This document shows positions 1-6,766 of a DNA stretch of 20,043 nucleotides, piece after piece. Positions within the stretch are counted from its first letter, which is position 1. Every line of letters starts with the position of its first letter. The notes beneath the pieces are model-generated. The model searched no databases. It saw only the letters and a list, made by a program, of their open reading frames with translations, and was not told the origin of the DNA. Source of the stretch: Bacillota bacterium (GTDB taxonomy: Bacteria > Bacillota > Clostridia > Oscillospirales > Oscillospiraceae); assembly GCA_029268085.1 (NCBI GenBank), contig JAJUHD010000021.1:1-20043 (forward strand), read 5' to 3'. A program made the position numbers and the translations under genes.

Positions 1-102
1 AAGAGCCGCCCCAACAGGGCGCACCCGCTGTTCCTCGGCCTTGTCAAGGCTGCGCTGAACAGAGCGGAAAAGCTCGGTCAGAAAAACGAATACAAAGAAT
101 AG
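1..102 (+). CDS. C-terminal end of an unidentified protein (5' truncated)
   Basis: Frame 1 is open from the first base to a TAG stop and gives a basic, helical 33-residue tail that contains RPNRAHPLFLGLVKAAL and ends in QKNEYKE. The reading frame fits a real C-terminus because an intrinsic terminator begins four bases after the stop. I do not recognise the family from this fragment. The start, length and function lie outside the window. Confidence 0.6.
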   Translation, partial: KSRPNRAHPLFLGLVKAALNRAEKLGQKNEYKE

Positions 103-106
103 AACA

Positions 107-140
107 AAAGAAGTCCGGCGATAAGCCGGGCTTCTTTTCG
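107..140 (+). terminator. Intrinsic terminator of the truncated first gene
   Basis: A 13-bp stem (107-119 with 125-137, one G-U pair) closes a five-base loop. The T-rich end CTTCTTTT is part of the 3' arm. The 5' arm begins with AAAAG, so the structure could also stop transcripts of the convergent minus-strand gene that ends at 170. Confidence 0.8.
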
Positions 141-169
141 GGCAATATCTTTTTAACTATTTGTCAGTT

Positions 170-778
170 TCAAAGCGCTGCCTGAATTACCTTCTTCGAC
201 TTGCTGTCAAGTATTCCGCCTGCGAGAGCGTCTAAAATGTATTTTTCGATTTCATCTGTCCGGTGTGTTTTTCTGATGAGAAGCAAAATATTTATAATGT
301 CCAGCAGGAAGAGCTTGCGCATTGTCTCTCTGGCGGTCATGATGTCAACAGCCATGAGTTTTTTGGCGATCTTCATGCTGAGTTCAGGTTTATAGGGCAC
401 GATCTGAGCGAAGGCCTGTATGCACTGGCGGACTGTGATCGGCTTTTCATCGTTTAACAGTGCGCAGAAATCGTCAAAGCAATCGTCAAATCTGCCATCC
501 TTGTCCCATTTTACATTTGAGGCGAGCATGATGAGGCCGATATCACGCTGATAGGAATTGGCGCTTTTGAGCTTTTCCCTGAACAAGTCCCAATATCTAT
601 AAAGCTCATCAGAGTCCTTTGCCCTGTGCTGGAGAGTGAGAAAGCTCGGATAACGGAGCTTGTCATCCTTGTCCGAAAGCCATTCCACAAGAAGCCCTAC
701 ATCATCGGCCTCCAGTGATTTTGAAAGCTCGGGAAGTTCATCCTTCTGCGCGTTGATCAATTTCTCGGCTGTTATCAT
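170..778 (-). CDS. HEAT-repeat-like helical protein, function unknown
   Basis: This 202-aa, almost entirely alpha-helical, soluble protein has repeating pairs of amphipathic helices, for example around residues 25-55, 75-90, 113-130 and 133-160. Such a pattern resembles HEAT/Armadillo-type scaffolds used for protein or nucleic acid binding. No catalytic motif, signal peptide or membrane segment is seen. The frame is open for 60 more codons upstream, but the start at 778 is preferred. It has AGAGGTGA seven bases upstream, and a good promoter (822-850) would start transcription inside the longer frame. The gene is a single-gene unit, convergent with the first gene and divergent from the riboswitch-controlled importer. 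The family call rests on helix pattern only; a DNA alkylation repair-like or other alpha-solenoid protein is also possible. Confidence 0.75.
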   Translation of the reverse strand: MITAEKLINAQKDELPELSKSLEADDVGLLVEWLSDKDDKLRYPSFLTLQHRAKDSDELYRYWDLFREKLKSANSYQRDIGLIMLASNVKWDKDGRFDDCFDDFCALLNDEKPITVRQCIQAFAQIVPYKPELSMKIAKKLMAVDIMTARETMRKLFLLDIINILLLIRKTHRTDEIEKYILDALAGGILDSKSKKVIQAAL

Positions 779-821
779 GGTCGTCACCTCTGCTGATATT
801 TGGTGTGGTCTGATTACAGAC

Positions 822-850
822 ATTATATTCCAAACATTTCCGGAAAGCAA
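822..850 (-). promoter_or_regulatory. Sigma-A type promoter of the HEAT-like gene
   Basis: Read on the minus strand, TTGCTT (845-850) and TATAAT (822-827) are separated by 17 bp. The expected start site, near 815, leaves a leader of about 37 nt before the ATG at 778. Confidence 0.7.
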
Positions 851-943
851 CGCCGTCCTTACAGTTTTCCGCTGCGAACAAAGGCTTTTAATCACTATGC
901 CGCAAAAAACACTCGAACTTTTGATGTTTATGCCCCGTATTAC

Positions 944-971
944 TTGACAACAGGGCATATTGTGTTAAACT
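944..971 (+). promoter_or_regulatory. Promoter of the L-box-controlled importer operon
   Basis: A perfect TTGACA (944-949) and TAAACT (966-971) are separated by 16 bp. Transcription would begin around 978, ten bases before the first riboswitch helix, as expected for a leader RNA. Confidence 0.65.
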
Positions 972-987
972 TACAGTAATTGAATAT

Positions 988-1143
988 CTGATGATGGAGG
1001 CGCGGTTGTCAAAAGTAACCTTCGGGAAGCCGAAGGCGAAAGGGGCCATCGCCGAAGCATCGGAAGCACAAGGACGTGCGGATGATGCTGGGCTGCGGGA
1101 GAATATGTCGCAGACTGTCACGAAAGTGGAGAGCTATCATTGG
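988..1143 (+). ncRNA. Lysine riboswitch (L-box) aptamer
   Basis: The conserved L-box blocks occur in the right order and spacing. They are GGAGGCGCG followed by AAAGTAAC (about 996-1018), GAAAGGGGCCATCGCCGAAG (about 1039-1058), GCTGGGCTGC (1087-1096), GACTGTCACGAAAGTGGAGAGC (about 1113-1134), then the closing strand. Helix P1 is formed by 988-995 with 1136-1143 (8 bp, two G-U pairs). Lysine riboswitches of this class bind L-lysine and usually terminate transcription of lysine synthesis or uptake genes when lysine is plentiful. Here the aptamer sits 130 nt before a polar amino acid ABC importer. Open frames across this region are incidental. Confidence 0.93.
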
Positions 1144-1198
1144 TTAGAAGCGGAAGAATATCCGTTTCGTATACATTTTTATACCTGTTTATGTATGG

Positions 1199-1235
1199 CC
1201 GTGAGTTTTTCATTTTGAAAGATTCGCGGTTTTTT
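1199..1235 (+). terminator. Intrinsic terminator of the L-box expression platform
   Basis: A 14-bp stem (1199-1212 with 1216-1229, three G-U pairs) closes a three-base loop and is followed by six T residues (1230-1235). It lies between the aptamer and the ribosome binding site of the importer operon. This is where a lysine-bound L-box would stop transcription. Confidence 0.85.
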
Positions 1236-1273
1236 AACGTAAAAAATGAAATAATGAGGAAGGAAAGACAAAC

Positions 1274-2173
1274 ATGAAAAAGGTCTCTGCTATCTTGCTT
1301 GCACTTACAATGCTAATAGGTCTCTGCGCCTGCGGCAAAAGCGCGCCCGCAGCCAGCGCATCACCCGAAGCCTCTGCCGAGTCGGCAGCATCCCCGGAAG
1401 CCTCCGCAGTCCCATCCGGAGTTGAGGATGGTGTTCTCACAGTCGCCATGGAGTGCGCCTATGCGCCCTATAACTGGACACAGTCCGATGATTCCAATGG
1501 CGCTGTTCCCATCAAGGACTCCAACGAGTACGCTAACGGCTACGACGTCATGATGGCGAAAAAGCTCTGCGAAGCCAACGGCTGGCAGCTCGAAATCGTT
1601 CGTCTTTCATGGGACTCGCTGATTCCCGCCGTTCAGACCGGTCAGGTCGACGCAGTCATCGCAGGCCAGTCCATGACTCCCGACCGTATGAAACAGGTTG
1701 ATTTCGCCGGTCCGTACCTCTATGCCACTATCGTCTGTCTGACGCTTAAGGACAGCGCGCTTGCTTCAGCGAAAGGCATTTCAGACCTTGCAGGTGCAAC
1801 CTGCACCAGCCAGCTCGGAACTATTTGGTACGACACCTGCTTGCCCCAGATAAAGGATGCAAAAATCCAGACCGCGGCAGAGGACGCTCCCGCAATGCTC
1901 ATGGCCCTTGAGACCGGAACAGTAGACTTCGTTTGCACCGACATGCCCACAGCTCAGGGTGCTATTGCTGCATATCCCGATATGACTATTCTTGACTTTG
2001 CCGGAAGCGGCGACGATTTCCAAGTTTCCGACAGCGACGTCAATATCGGTATCTCCGTAATGAAGGGCAACACCGTTCTGAAGGACGCGCTTGACAAGGT
2101 TCTCAGCACGATGACTAAAGATGACTTTAACAGCCTGATGTCCGAGGCTATTGCAGTACAGCCCAAAAACTGA
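1274..2173 (+). CDS. Amino acid ABC transporter solute-binding lipoprotein (likely lysine)
   Basis: The 299-aa protein starts with a lipoprotein signal (MKKVSAILLALTMLIG) and lipobox LCAC, with Cys20 as the likely lipid-anchored residue. A low-complexity Ala/Ser/Pro/Glu linker (residues 22-50) follows, then a periplasmic-binding-protein type 2 domain of the polar amino acid family (SBP_bac_3). Recognisable elements are the early strand TVAMECAYAPYNW, the GYDVMMAKKLCE helix, VDAVIAGQSMTPDRMKQVDFAGPY and the late VDFVCTDMPTAQGA segment. It would hold substrate outside the membrane and deliver it to the permease encoded next. The start has GAGGAAGG about ten bases upstream. Control by an L-box points to lysine or a related cationic amino acid. 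That specificity is inference from the riboswitch, not from binding-pocket residues. Confidence 0.93.
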   Translation: MKKVSAILLALTMLIGLCACGKSAPAASASPEASAESAASPEASAVPSGVEDGVLTVAMECAYAPYNWTQSDDSNGAVPIKDSNEYANGYDVMMAKKLCEANGWQLEIVRLSWDSLIPAVQTGQVDAVIAGQSMTPDRMKQVDFAGPYLYATIVCLTLKDSALASAKGISDLAGATCTSQLGTIWYDTCLPQIKDAKIQTAAEDAPAMLMALETGTVDFVCTDMPTAQGAIAAYPDMTILDFAGSGDDFQVSDSDVNIGISVMKGNTVLKDALDKVLSTMTKDDFNSLMSEAIAVQPKN

Positions 2174-2200
2174 TTATCGGAATAATAGCAATATTAATTA

Positions 2201-2237
2201 AAGGTGAAGGCGTGCCGGTTTCGGCCCGCCTTACCTT
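2201..2237 (+). promoter_or_regulatory. Intercistronic hairpin between binding protein and permease genes
   Basis: The arms 2201-2212 and 2227-2237 pair over 11 bp with one bulged G, and an inner GCCG/CGGC pairing extends the stem. No T-run follows, so it is not a standard terminator. Its position fits a 3' end-protecting or partial-attenuation element that leaves more binding-protein mRNA than permease mRNA. That role is inference. Confidence 0.5.
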
Positions 2238-2260
2238 AGTTAGAAGGGAGATGGGTCAAA

Positions 2261-3109
2261 ATGGATAAATTTGCTCAGCTCGGACGCGAAATAGCAGAGT
2301 TATGGGTAAATAACAGCAGCGCATATCTGAACGGAATGTGGAAAACGATCTCCCTTGCCGTCATCTGCACTCTTGTAGGCTGCATGATTGGTTTCATATG
2401 CGGCATACTCCAGACGATACCCTGCACTAAGTCAGACAATATCTTCAAGCGTTTTTTCCTTGGATTACTCAGAGCCCTGATTAGGATATATGTTGAAGTA
2501 TTCCGCGGCACTCCTATGATACTTCAGGCAGTTTTTATCTTTTATGGTTTGCCGTATTTTACCAACAATACCCTGCGCTTTGACAGCGTATGGCTTGCGG
2601 CGTTTACTGTCGTGTCTATAAACACCGGTGCATATATGGCAGAATCCGTCCGCGGCGGTATCCTGTCGATTGACATTGGCCAGACCGAAGGTGCGAAGGC
2701 AATTGGCATGACGCATTTCCAGACGATGGTATATGTTATACTGCCGCAGGCTCTGAGAAACATCATGCCGCAGATCGGCAACAACTTTATAATCAACCTA
2801 AAGGATACAGCGGTAATGTTCATTATCGGCTACACAGAGTTGTTTGCCGTGCAAAAAGCAATCGCCGGCCGAACATTTATGTATTTTCCATCCGCTACTA
2901 TAGAAATGGTTTGCTATCTTTTTATGACGCTTGTCAGTTCCTTCCTGCTGCGTTGGTGGGAGAACAAGATGGACGGTTCAGACAGCTTCGATCTTGCGAC
3001 TACTGATACGCTTGCACACACAAGCGGCATGATTCGCTATAAGCACAGAAAAAAGACCAGCGATATCGGGTCAATCTCAACAAAAACGAGAGGGGGCGCT
3101 GAACGGTGA
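2261..3109 (+). CDS. Amino acid ABC transporter permease (HisM/GlnP family)
   Basis: This 282-aa inner-membrane protein has membrane segments near residues 28-50, 66-98, 108-126, 180-200 and 213-230. It carries the family motif VEVFRGTPMILQ (78-89) and the EAA loop that contacts the ATPase (GAKAIGMTHFQTMVYVILPQ, 144-163, followed by ALRNIMPQIGNNFI). It would form the translocation pore, probably as a homodimer because only one permease gene is present. A long basic cytoplasmic tail (residues 232-282) has no obvious motif. AAGGGAG lies ten bases before the ATG. The stop overlaps the GTG start of the ATPase gene by four bases, indicating translational coupling. Confidence 0.93.
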   Translation: MDKFAQLGREIAELWVNNSSAYLNGMWKTISLAVICTLVGCMIGFICGILQTIPCTKSDNIFKRFFLGLLRALIRIYVEVFRGTPMILQAVFIFYGLPYFTNNTLRFDSVWLAAFTVVSINTGAYMAESVRGGILSIDIGQTEGAKAIGMTHFQTMVYVILPQALRNIMPQIGNNFIINLKDTAVMFIIGYTELFAVQKAIAGRTFMYFPSATIEMVCYLFMTLVSSFLLRWWENKMDGSDSFDLATTDTLAHTSGMIRYKHRKKTSDIGSISTKTRGGAER

Positions 3110-3846
3110 ACGATACTATTCTTGAAGTCAGCCATTTGGGAAAGACTTTCGGCAAAAACGTCGTTCTGCGCGATATAGATTTTTCTGTCCGTGCCGGCGA
3201 CGTGACGAGTATCATCGGCGCGTCCGGCTCGGGCAAGTCTACACTTCTGCGCTGCACGAACCTGCTTGAGACGCCTACCTCGGGACAGATAATATATCAC
3301 GGAACGGATATTATGTCGAAGGGGTTCAACATCCCTGCCTACCGCGCGAAAGTCGGCATGGTGTTCCAGAGCTTTAACCTTTTCGCAAACTTGACGGTGC
3401 TCGAGAACTGTATGATCGGTCAGCGCAAGGTGCTGCACAGGGACCGCATAACCGCCGAAAAGACCGCGAAGGAGTATCTTAACAAGGTCGGTATGGCGCC
3501 GTATATCAATGCAAAGCCCCGGCAAATATCCGGCGGGCAAAAGCAGCGCGTCGCCATTGCAAGGGCTATGGCGATGGAACCCGAAGCGCTGCTCTTCGAC
3601 GAGCCCACCTCAGCGCTCGATCCGCAGATGGTCGGCGAGGTGCTCGACGTTATCAAGACGCTTGTCAAGGAAGGCCTTACGATGATCGTTGTTACACATG
3701 AAATGGCCTTTGCCCGCGACGTTTCAAACAGAGTCGTCTTTATGAAGGACGGCGTCATCTGTGAAGAAGGCACTCCCGCTCAGATATTCGGCAGCCCCGA
3801 AAAGCAGGAGACAAAGGAGTTCCTCTCAAGATTTTTCGACAGGTAA
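3106..3846 (+). CDS. Amino acid ABC transporter ATP-binding protein (GlnQ/HisP family)
   Basis: This 246-aa nucleotide-binding subunit powers the importer. It has Walker A GASGSGKST (38-46), the Q-loop in MVFQSFNLF, signature ISGGQKQR (141-148), Walker B ALLFDEP with catalytic Glu166, D-loop SALD and the switch His in VVTHEM. Length and motifs are normal for the polar amino acid subfamily. The start is GTG, with a GAGGGGG site eight bases upstream that lies inside the permease gene. A terminator follows within 30 bases, so this is the last gene of the L-box operon. No metabolic enzyme is attached, so the riboswitch here governs uptake only. Confidence 0.95.
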   Translation: MNDTILEVSHLGKTFGKNVVLRDIDFSVRAGDVTSIIGASGSGKSTLLRCTNLLETPTSGQIIYHGTDIMSKGFNIPAYRAKVGMVFQSFNLFANLTVLENCMIGQRKVLHRDRITAEKTAKEYLNKVGMAPYINAKPRQISGGQKQRVAIARAMAMEPEALLFDEPTSALDPQMVGEVLDVIKTLVKEGLTMIVVTHEMAFARDVSNRVVFMKDGVICEEGTPAQIFGSPEKQETKEFLSRFFDR

Positions 3847-3872
3847 TTTTTCAGAAAAAAACGGACAAGCAG

Positions 3873-3904
3873 AACGGGACCGCGAACAAAGCGGCCCCGT
3901 TTTT
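3873..3904 (+). terminator. Intrinsic terminator of the importer operon
   Basis: An 11-position stem (3873-3883 with 3891-3901, one A-C mismatch) with a GC-rich core closes a seven-base loop and runs into a T-run at 3900-3904. Confidence 0.85.
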
Positions 3905-4059
3905 GTTGAAAAAACACGATTGCACAGGTAATTATAAGTAATTTTTAGGCAGAGGGGGTATATTTGTAAATAATCGGTTAAATTTCCCTCTGGGGTATCC
4001 ATTTTTACGGATATTATGATAGAATAATGCAACAATCATACCAAGGAGCAAAGCCTGTT

Positions 4060-4692
4060 ATGGAAAGCACGATAATCCAGTTTATAAACGATTACGGATA
4101 TCTGGCGATACTGCTTCTGATATTCGTGGAAAACGTTTTTCCTCCGATACCTTCGGAGGTCGTTCTGGTTTTCGGCGGCTTTCTCACCACGCAGTCCAAT
4201 ATGAGCATATCGCTCGTAATACTGTTTGCAACGCTGGGGGCGACTTTGGGTGCGGCGGCTCTCTATCTGCTCGGAAGAATGCTGGACAGAGAAAAAATCA
4301 AGAAGCTTTTCTCAGGGAAAATTGGAAAGACGATGCATCTTAATCCGAGCGATGTCACGAGATCGGAGGAATGGTTCAAGAAATATGAAAAGAAAGCCGT
4401 ACTGATCTGCAGATGCGTTCCGGTCATGCGCAGCCTGATTTCCATCCCTGCCGGAATGGCAAGGATGAAGTTTCTGCCGTTTTTATTTCTTACCGTGCTT
4501 GGAACAACTGTATGGAACACTGCGCTCGTACTTATCGGAGCATTTGCCGGCAGCGCTTGGGAAACAAGTCTTAAATATATCGGCTGGTTCTCGACTGCCG
4601 CTATTGTTGTTATTGCGTTAGCCGTTGCTTATGTCGGGTATATTTATCTTAAAAAAAGATTTTTTAGCAACAAAAAAAATAATGATGATTGA
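4060..4692 (+). CDS. DedA-family membrane protein (SNARE-associated/VTT domain)
   Basis: The 210-aa polytopic protein has the DedA hallmarks FVENVFPPIPSEVVL (about residues 21-35) and RCVPVMRSLISIPAGMARM (about 126-144), plus membrane segments near 10-30, 47-68, 145-168 and 178-200. DedA proteins are thought to translocate or flip lipids, such as undecaprenyl phosphate or phosphatidylethanolamine, and to help maintain membrane potential; the substrate of this one is unknown. An upstream ATG at 4027 is in frame but has no ribosome binding site. It would also sit at or before the transcript start implied by the TATGAT at 4015-4020. The ATG at 4060 has AAGGAG upstream. It is transcribed alone, between two terminators. 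Confidence 0.9.
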   Translation: MESTIIQFINDYGYLAILLLIFVENVFPPIPSEVVLVFGGFLTTQSNMSISLVILFATLGATLGAAALYLLGRMLDREKIKKLFSGKIGKTMHLNPSDVTRSEEWFKKYEKKAVLICRCVPVMRSLISIPAGMARMKFLPFLFLTVLGTTVWNTALVLIGAFAGSAWETSLKYIGWFSTAAIVVIALAVAYVGYIYLKKRFFSNKKNNDD

Positions 4693-4703
4693 CTCTGTAT
4701 TTT

Positions 4704-4760
4704 AAGCATATTTCTGGTAATTTTGCTACAATGGTTATCGGAAATGTGCTTTTGATGTTT
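4704..4760 (+). terminator. Intrinsic terminator of the DedA gene
   Basis: A 17-bp stem (4704-4720 with 4735-4751, three G-U pairs) closes a 14-base loop and is followed by TTTGATGTTTT. It separates the DedA gene from the phosphate transporter promoter. Confidence 0.7.
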
Positions 4761-4791
4761 TACATGGTAAAATATTTGTAAAATAAATATA

Positions 4792-4821
4792 TTGCTCTTT
4801 ATTAAGCAAATAGATTATAAT
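4792..4821 (+). promoter_or_regulatory. Promoter of the PiT phosphate transporter operon
   Basis: TTGCTC (4792-4797) and a perfect TATAAT (4816-4821) are separated by 18 bp. The start site near 4828 leaves too little leader for the ATG at 4842 to have a usable ribosome binding site. This supports the later TTG start of the gene. Confidence 0.65.
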
Positions 4822-4904
4822 AATGCAGGGAACTTTGCACAATGAAAAGTTTGCGAAGCTGCCCGAAATATAAACTGATACTAATCAGGGGATGTGATTA
4901 TACT

Positions 4905-5960
4905 TTGGATATAAGCTTCGGGGGTTTCATCAGCCAGGTGACGGCAAATCCGGTGCTTTTGGTAACGGTACTGCTTACACTTGGCGTTATTTTTGTCAAC
5001 GGCTGGACAGATGCTCCGAATGCGATAGCTACATGCGTCGCGACCCGCGCAATGCCGCCTAAAGCTGCGGTACTTATGGCGGCGGTATTCAATTTCCTCG
5101 GCACCTTTGCGATGACGCTTGTAAATGCCACGGTTGCGATGACCATCAAAAACATGGTCAATTTCAACGGCGATACGCAGGCGGCCACGCTTGCACTCTG
5201 CGCGGCGCTTTTCGCGATCATAATCTGGGCAACGGCGGCATGGTATTTTGGAATCCCGACCAGTGAAAGCCACGCTCTGATAGCCGGACTTTCCGGCGCG
5301 GCGATCGCGCTTCAGGGAGGTTTTGGCGGAATCAACGGACACGAGTGGATAAAGGTCATATACGGCCTTGTTTTGTCTACTTTTCTCGGCTTTGGAACGG
5401 GCTGGGTTTTCTCGAAAGCCACAGCTTTTATTTGCCGAAGCATGGACAGGCGCAAAACCTCGGGCTTTTTCCGAGGAGCGCAGATTTTCGGCGGCGGCGC
5501 GATGGCATTCATGCACGGCGCACAGGACGGCCAGAAATTTATGGGAGTTCTTATACTCGGCTTGTTTCTCGTAAACGGTCAGGACACGACGGGAAGCATT
5601 GTTCCGCCCATCTGGATGATGATCCTCTGTTCTGTGGTCATGGGTATTGGTACTTCGATCGGCGGCTATAAGATCATTAAGGCGGTCGGCATGGATATGG
5701 TCAAGCTTGAAGTCTATCAGGGATTTTCAGCCGACCTTGCTGGAGCCTTTTGCCTGCTCTTGTCGTCTCTGTACGGAATTCCCGTTAGTACGACCCACAC
5801 CAAAACGACGGCTGTAATGGGCGTCGGCGCAACAAAGCGCCTCTCTGCGGTTAACTTCGCCGTAGTAAAAGATATGGTGCTGACATGGGTTTTGACTTTC
5901 CCCGGATGCGGTATCATCGGATACCTGATGGTCAAGCTGTTTTCGGCGATCAATCTATAA
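4905..5960 (+). CDS. pit: PiT-family inorganic phosphate transporter
   Basis: The protein (351 aa from the TTG start) is a multi-span membrane carrier with the duplicated PiT signature. The first half has VNGWTDAPNAIATCVATRAM (31-50) and PTSESHALIAGLSGAAI (118-134). The second has AFMHGAQDGQKFMG (201-214) and PVSTTHTKTTAVMGVG near residue 305. PiT carriers move metal-phosphate or phosphate with a coupling cation across the cytoplasmic membrane at low affinity. The frame extends to an ATG at 4842, but those 21 residues do not look like the family. The TTG has AGGGGATG upstream and gives an N-terminus beginning DISFGGFISQ. The DUF47 partner gene follows after 25 bases. A sulfate or other anion role exists in distant relatives but is less likely here. 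Confidence 0.93.
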   Translation: MDISFGGFISQVTANPVLLVTVLLTLGVIFVNGWTDAPNAIATCVATRAMPPKAAVLMAAVFNFLGTFAMTLVNATVAMTIKNMVNFNGDTQAATLALCAALFAIIIWATAAWYFGIPTSESHALIAGLSGAAIALQGGFGGINGHEWIKVIYGLVLSTFLGFGTGWVFSKATAFICRSMDRRKTSGFFRGAQIFGGGAMAFMHGAQDGQKFMGVLILGLFLVNGQDTTGSIVPPIWMMILCSVVMGIGTSIGGYKIIKAVGMDMVKLEVYQGFSADLAGAFCLLLSSLYGIPVSTTHTKTTAVMGVGATKRLSAVNFAVVKDMVLTWVLTFPGCGIIGYLMVKLFSAINL

Positions 5961-5985
5961 ATTTGTATAGGAAGGTTTTACAGTC

Positions 5986-6606
5986 ATGGCAAAAAAAGAT
6001 AGTTTCTATTTCCGCAACTTTGTTGAGAGCGCCGAGATTTCCTGCGAAGCCGCAAAAATGCTGAAGGACATTCTCTGCGATTTCGATGTCAAAACTCTTT
6101 CGGAGAATAAGGTAAAGCTCCACGAAATTGAGCACAAGGGCGACGATAAGAGACACGAGATGACGAATGTTCTCGTCCGTGCTTTCATTACGCCGATTGA
6201 AAGAGAAGACATGCTCAAGCTCAGCCAGTATATCGACGATGTTACCGACTGCATTGAGGACATTCTGATACGCATATATATCAACAACGTGACATCGATC
6301 CGCAAGGACAGCATCGAATTTGCGGATCTGCTCATCCAATGCTGCGCCGCGATGAAGGATATGCTCGAGGAGTTCCCGAACTTCAAAAAGTCGAAGAAAC
6401 TGGGCGAGTTTATAATCGAGATGAATCGTCTCGAGGAGCTTGGAGACGATATGTATGTCAATTGTATGAGAAATCTTCATACCACGTCGAACGATCCTCT
6501 TGAGATCATCGCATGGCGCGAGATATATGAATTCTTTGAAAAGTGCTGCGATACCTGCGAGAACGTTGCGGATATTATCGAAAGCATCGCAATAGGGAAC
6601 ACTTGA
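5986..6606 (+). CDS. DUF47 / PhoU-like Pit accessory protein
   Basis: This 206-aa all-helical cytoplasmic protein belongs to the DUF47 family of PhoU-related proteins, which are typically encoded beside PiT carriers and thought to modulate them. Visible family elements are the metal-binding acidic helix HEIEHKGDDKRHEM (46-59), the loop TPIEREDMLKLSQYIDDVTDCIED, the EELGDDMY helix and the C-terminal CENVADIIESIAIGN segment. AGGAAGG lies upstream of the ATG. The close spacing after the transporter gene indicates one transcript and a direct partnership. Regulation of phosphate flux is known for relatives; the exact mechanism is not settled. Confidence 0.93.
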   Translation: MAKKDSFYFRNFVESAEISCEAAKMLKDILCDFDVKTLSENKVKLHEIEHKGDDKRHEMTNVLVRAFITPIEREDMLKLSQYIDDVTDCIEDILIRIYINNVTSIRKDSIEFADLLIQCCAAMKDMLEEFPNFKKSKKLGEFIIEMNRLEELGDDMYVNCMRNLHTTSNDPLEIIAWREIYEFFEKCCDTCENVADIIESIAIGNT

Positions 6607-6622
6607 TGAGACAGGAGAAAGC

Positions 6623-6766
6623 TTGAAACTTATTGAATTTCAAGCAACAAGCTGTTCGCCCTGCGGGCAACCGCAGCAAATGCATAAATTATGGCCATCC
6701 TTTCTCATGGCCATTTTGTGCCTTTACCGAAAGGATGGTCATAATTATGAGCAACATTTGGCATGA
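6623..6766 (+). other. 47-codon ORF with thioredoxin-like CxxC start; small gene, leader peptide or remnant
   Basis: A TTG start with AGGAG five bases upstream opens a 47-codon frame that begins (M)KLIEFQATSCSPCGQPQQ. The strand plus F-x-A-x-x-C-x-P-C layout is that of a thioredoxin active site, with CSPC in place of CGPC. After about 20 residues the resemblance stops. The frame ends in TGA at 6764-6766, inside the pyrophosphatase gene in another frame. A complete thioredoxin is about 100 aa, so this would be a decayed remnant, a true small protein, or a leader peptide translated through the hairpins of this region. Chance resemblance cannot be excluded. Confidence 0.3.
6687..6746 (+). promoter_or_regulatory. 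Alternative-hairpin leader before the pyrophosphatase gene
   Basis: An 18-bp inverted repeat (6687-6704 with 6729-6746, one G-U pair) ends on the base before the ATG at 6747, and its 3' arm contains the ribosome binding site AAAGGAT. The 5' arm also contains ATGGCCAT (6691-6698), which can pair instead with a second ATGGCCAT (6707-6714) followed by TTT. The two folds cannot coexist, so the region can act as a switch between a blocked and an accessible start, possibly with weak termination in the second fold. The ligand or trigger is unknown. Confidence 0.55.

Noticed and set aside
779..958. 60-codon N-terminal extension of the HEAT-like protein
   Set aside because: It contains the gene's own promoter (822-850), and a good ribosome binding site precedes the ATG at 778.
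991..1218. Plus-strand 75-codon frame before the importer
   Set aside because: It lies entirely across the L-box aptamer and terminator; the conserved bases are explained by RNA structure and there is no ribosome binding site.
4881..5516. 211-codon minus-strand frame opposite the PiT gene
   Set aside because: It is a shadow of a strongly conserved transporter on the other strand, with very Arg/Lys-rich, family-free composition.
6607..6746. Fluoride riboswitch before ppa
   Set aside because: This was expected from gene context, but the conserved fluoride-aptamer blocks (such as GGNGATGG followed by TTCGCC with the required pseudoknot) are not present.
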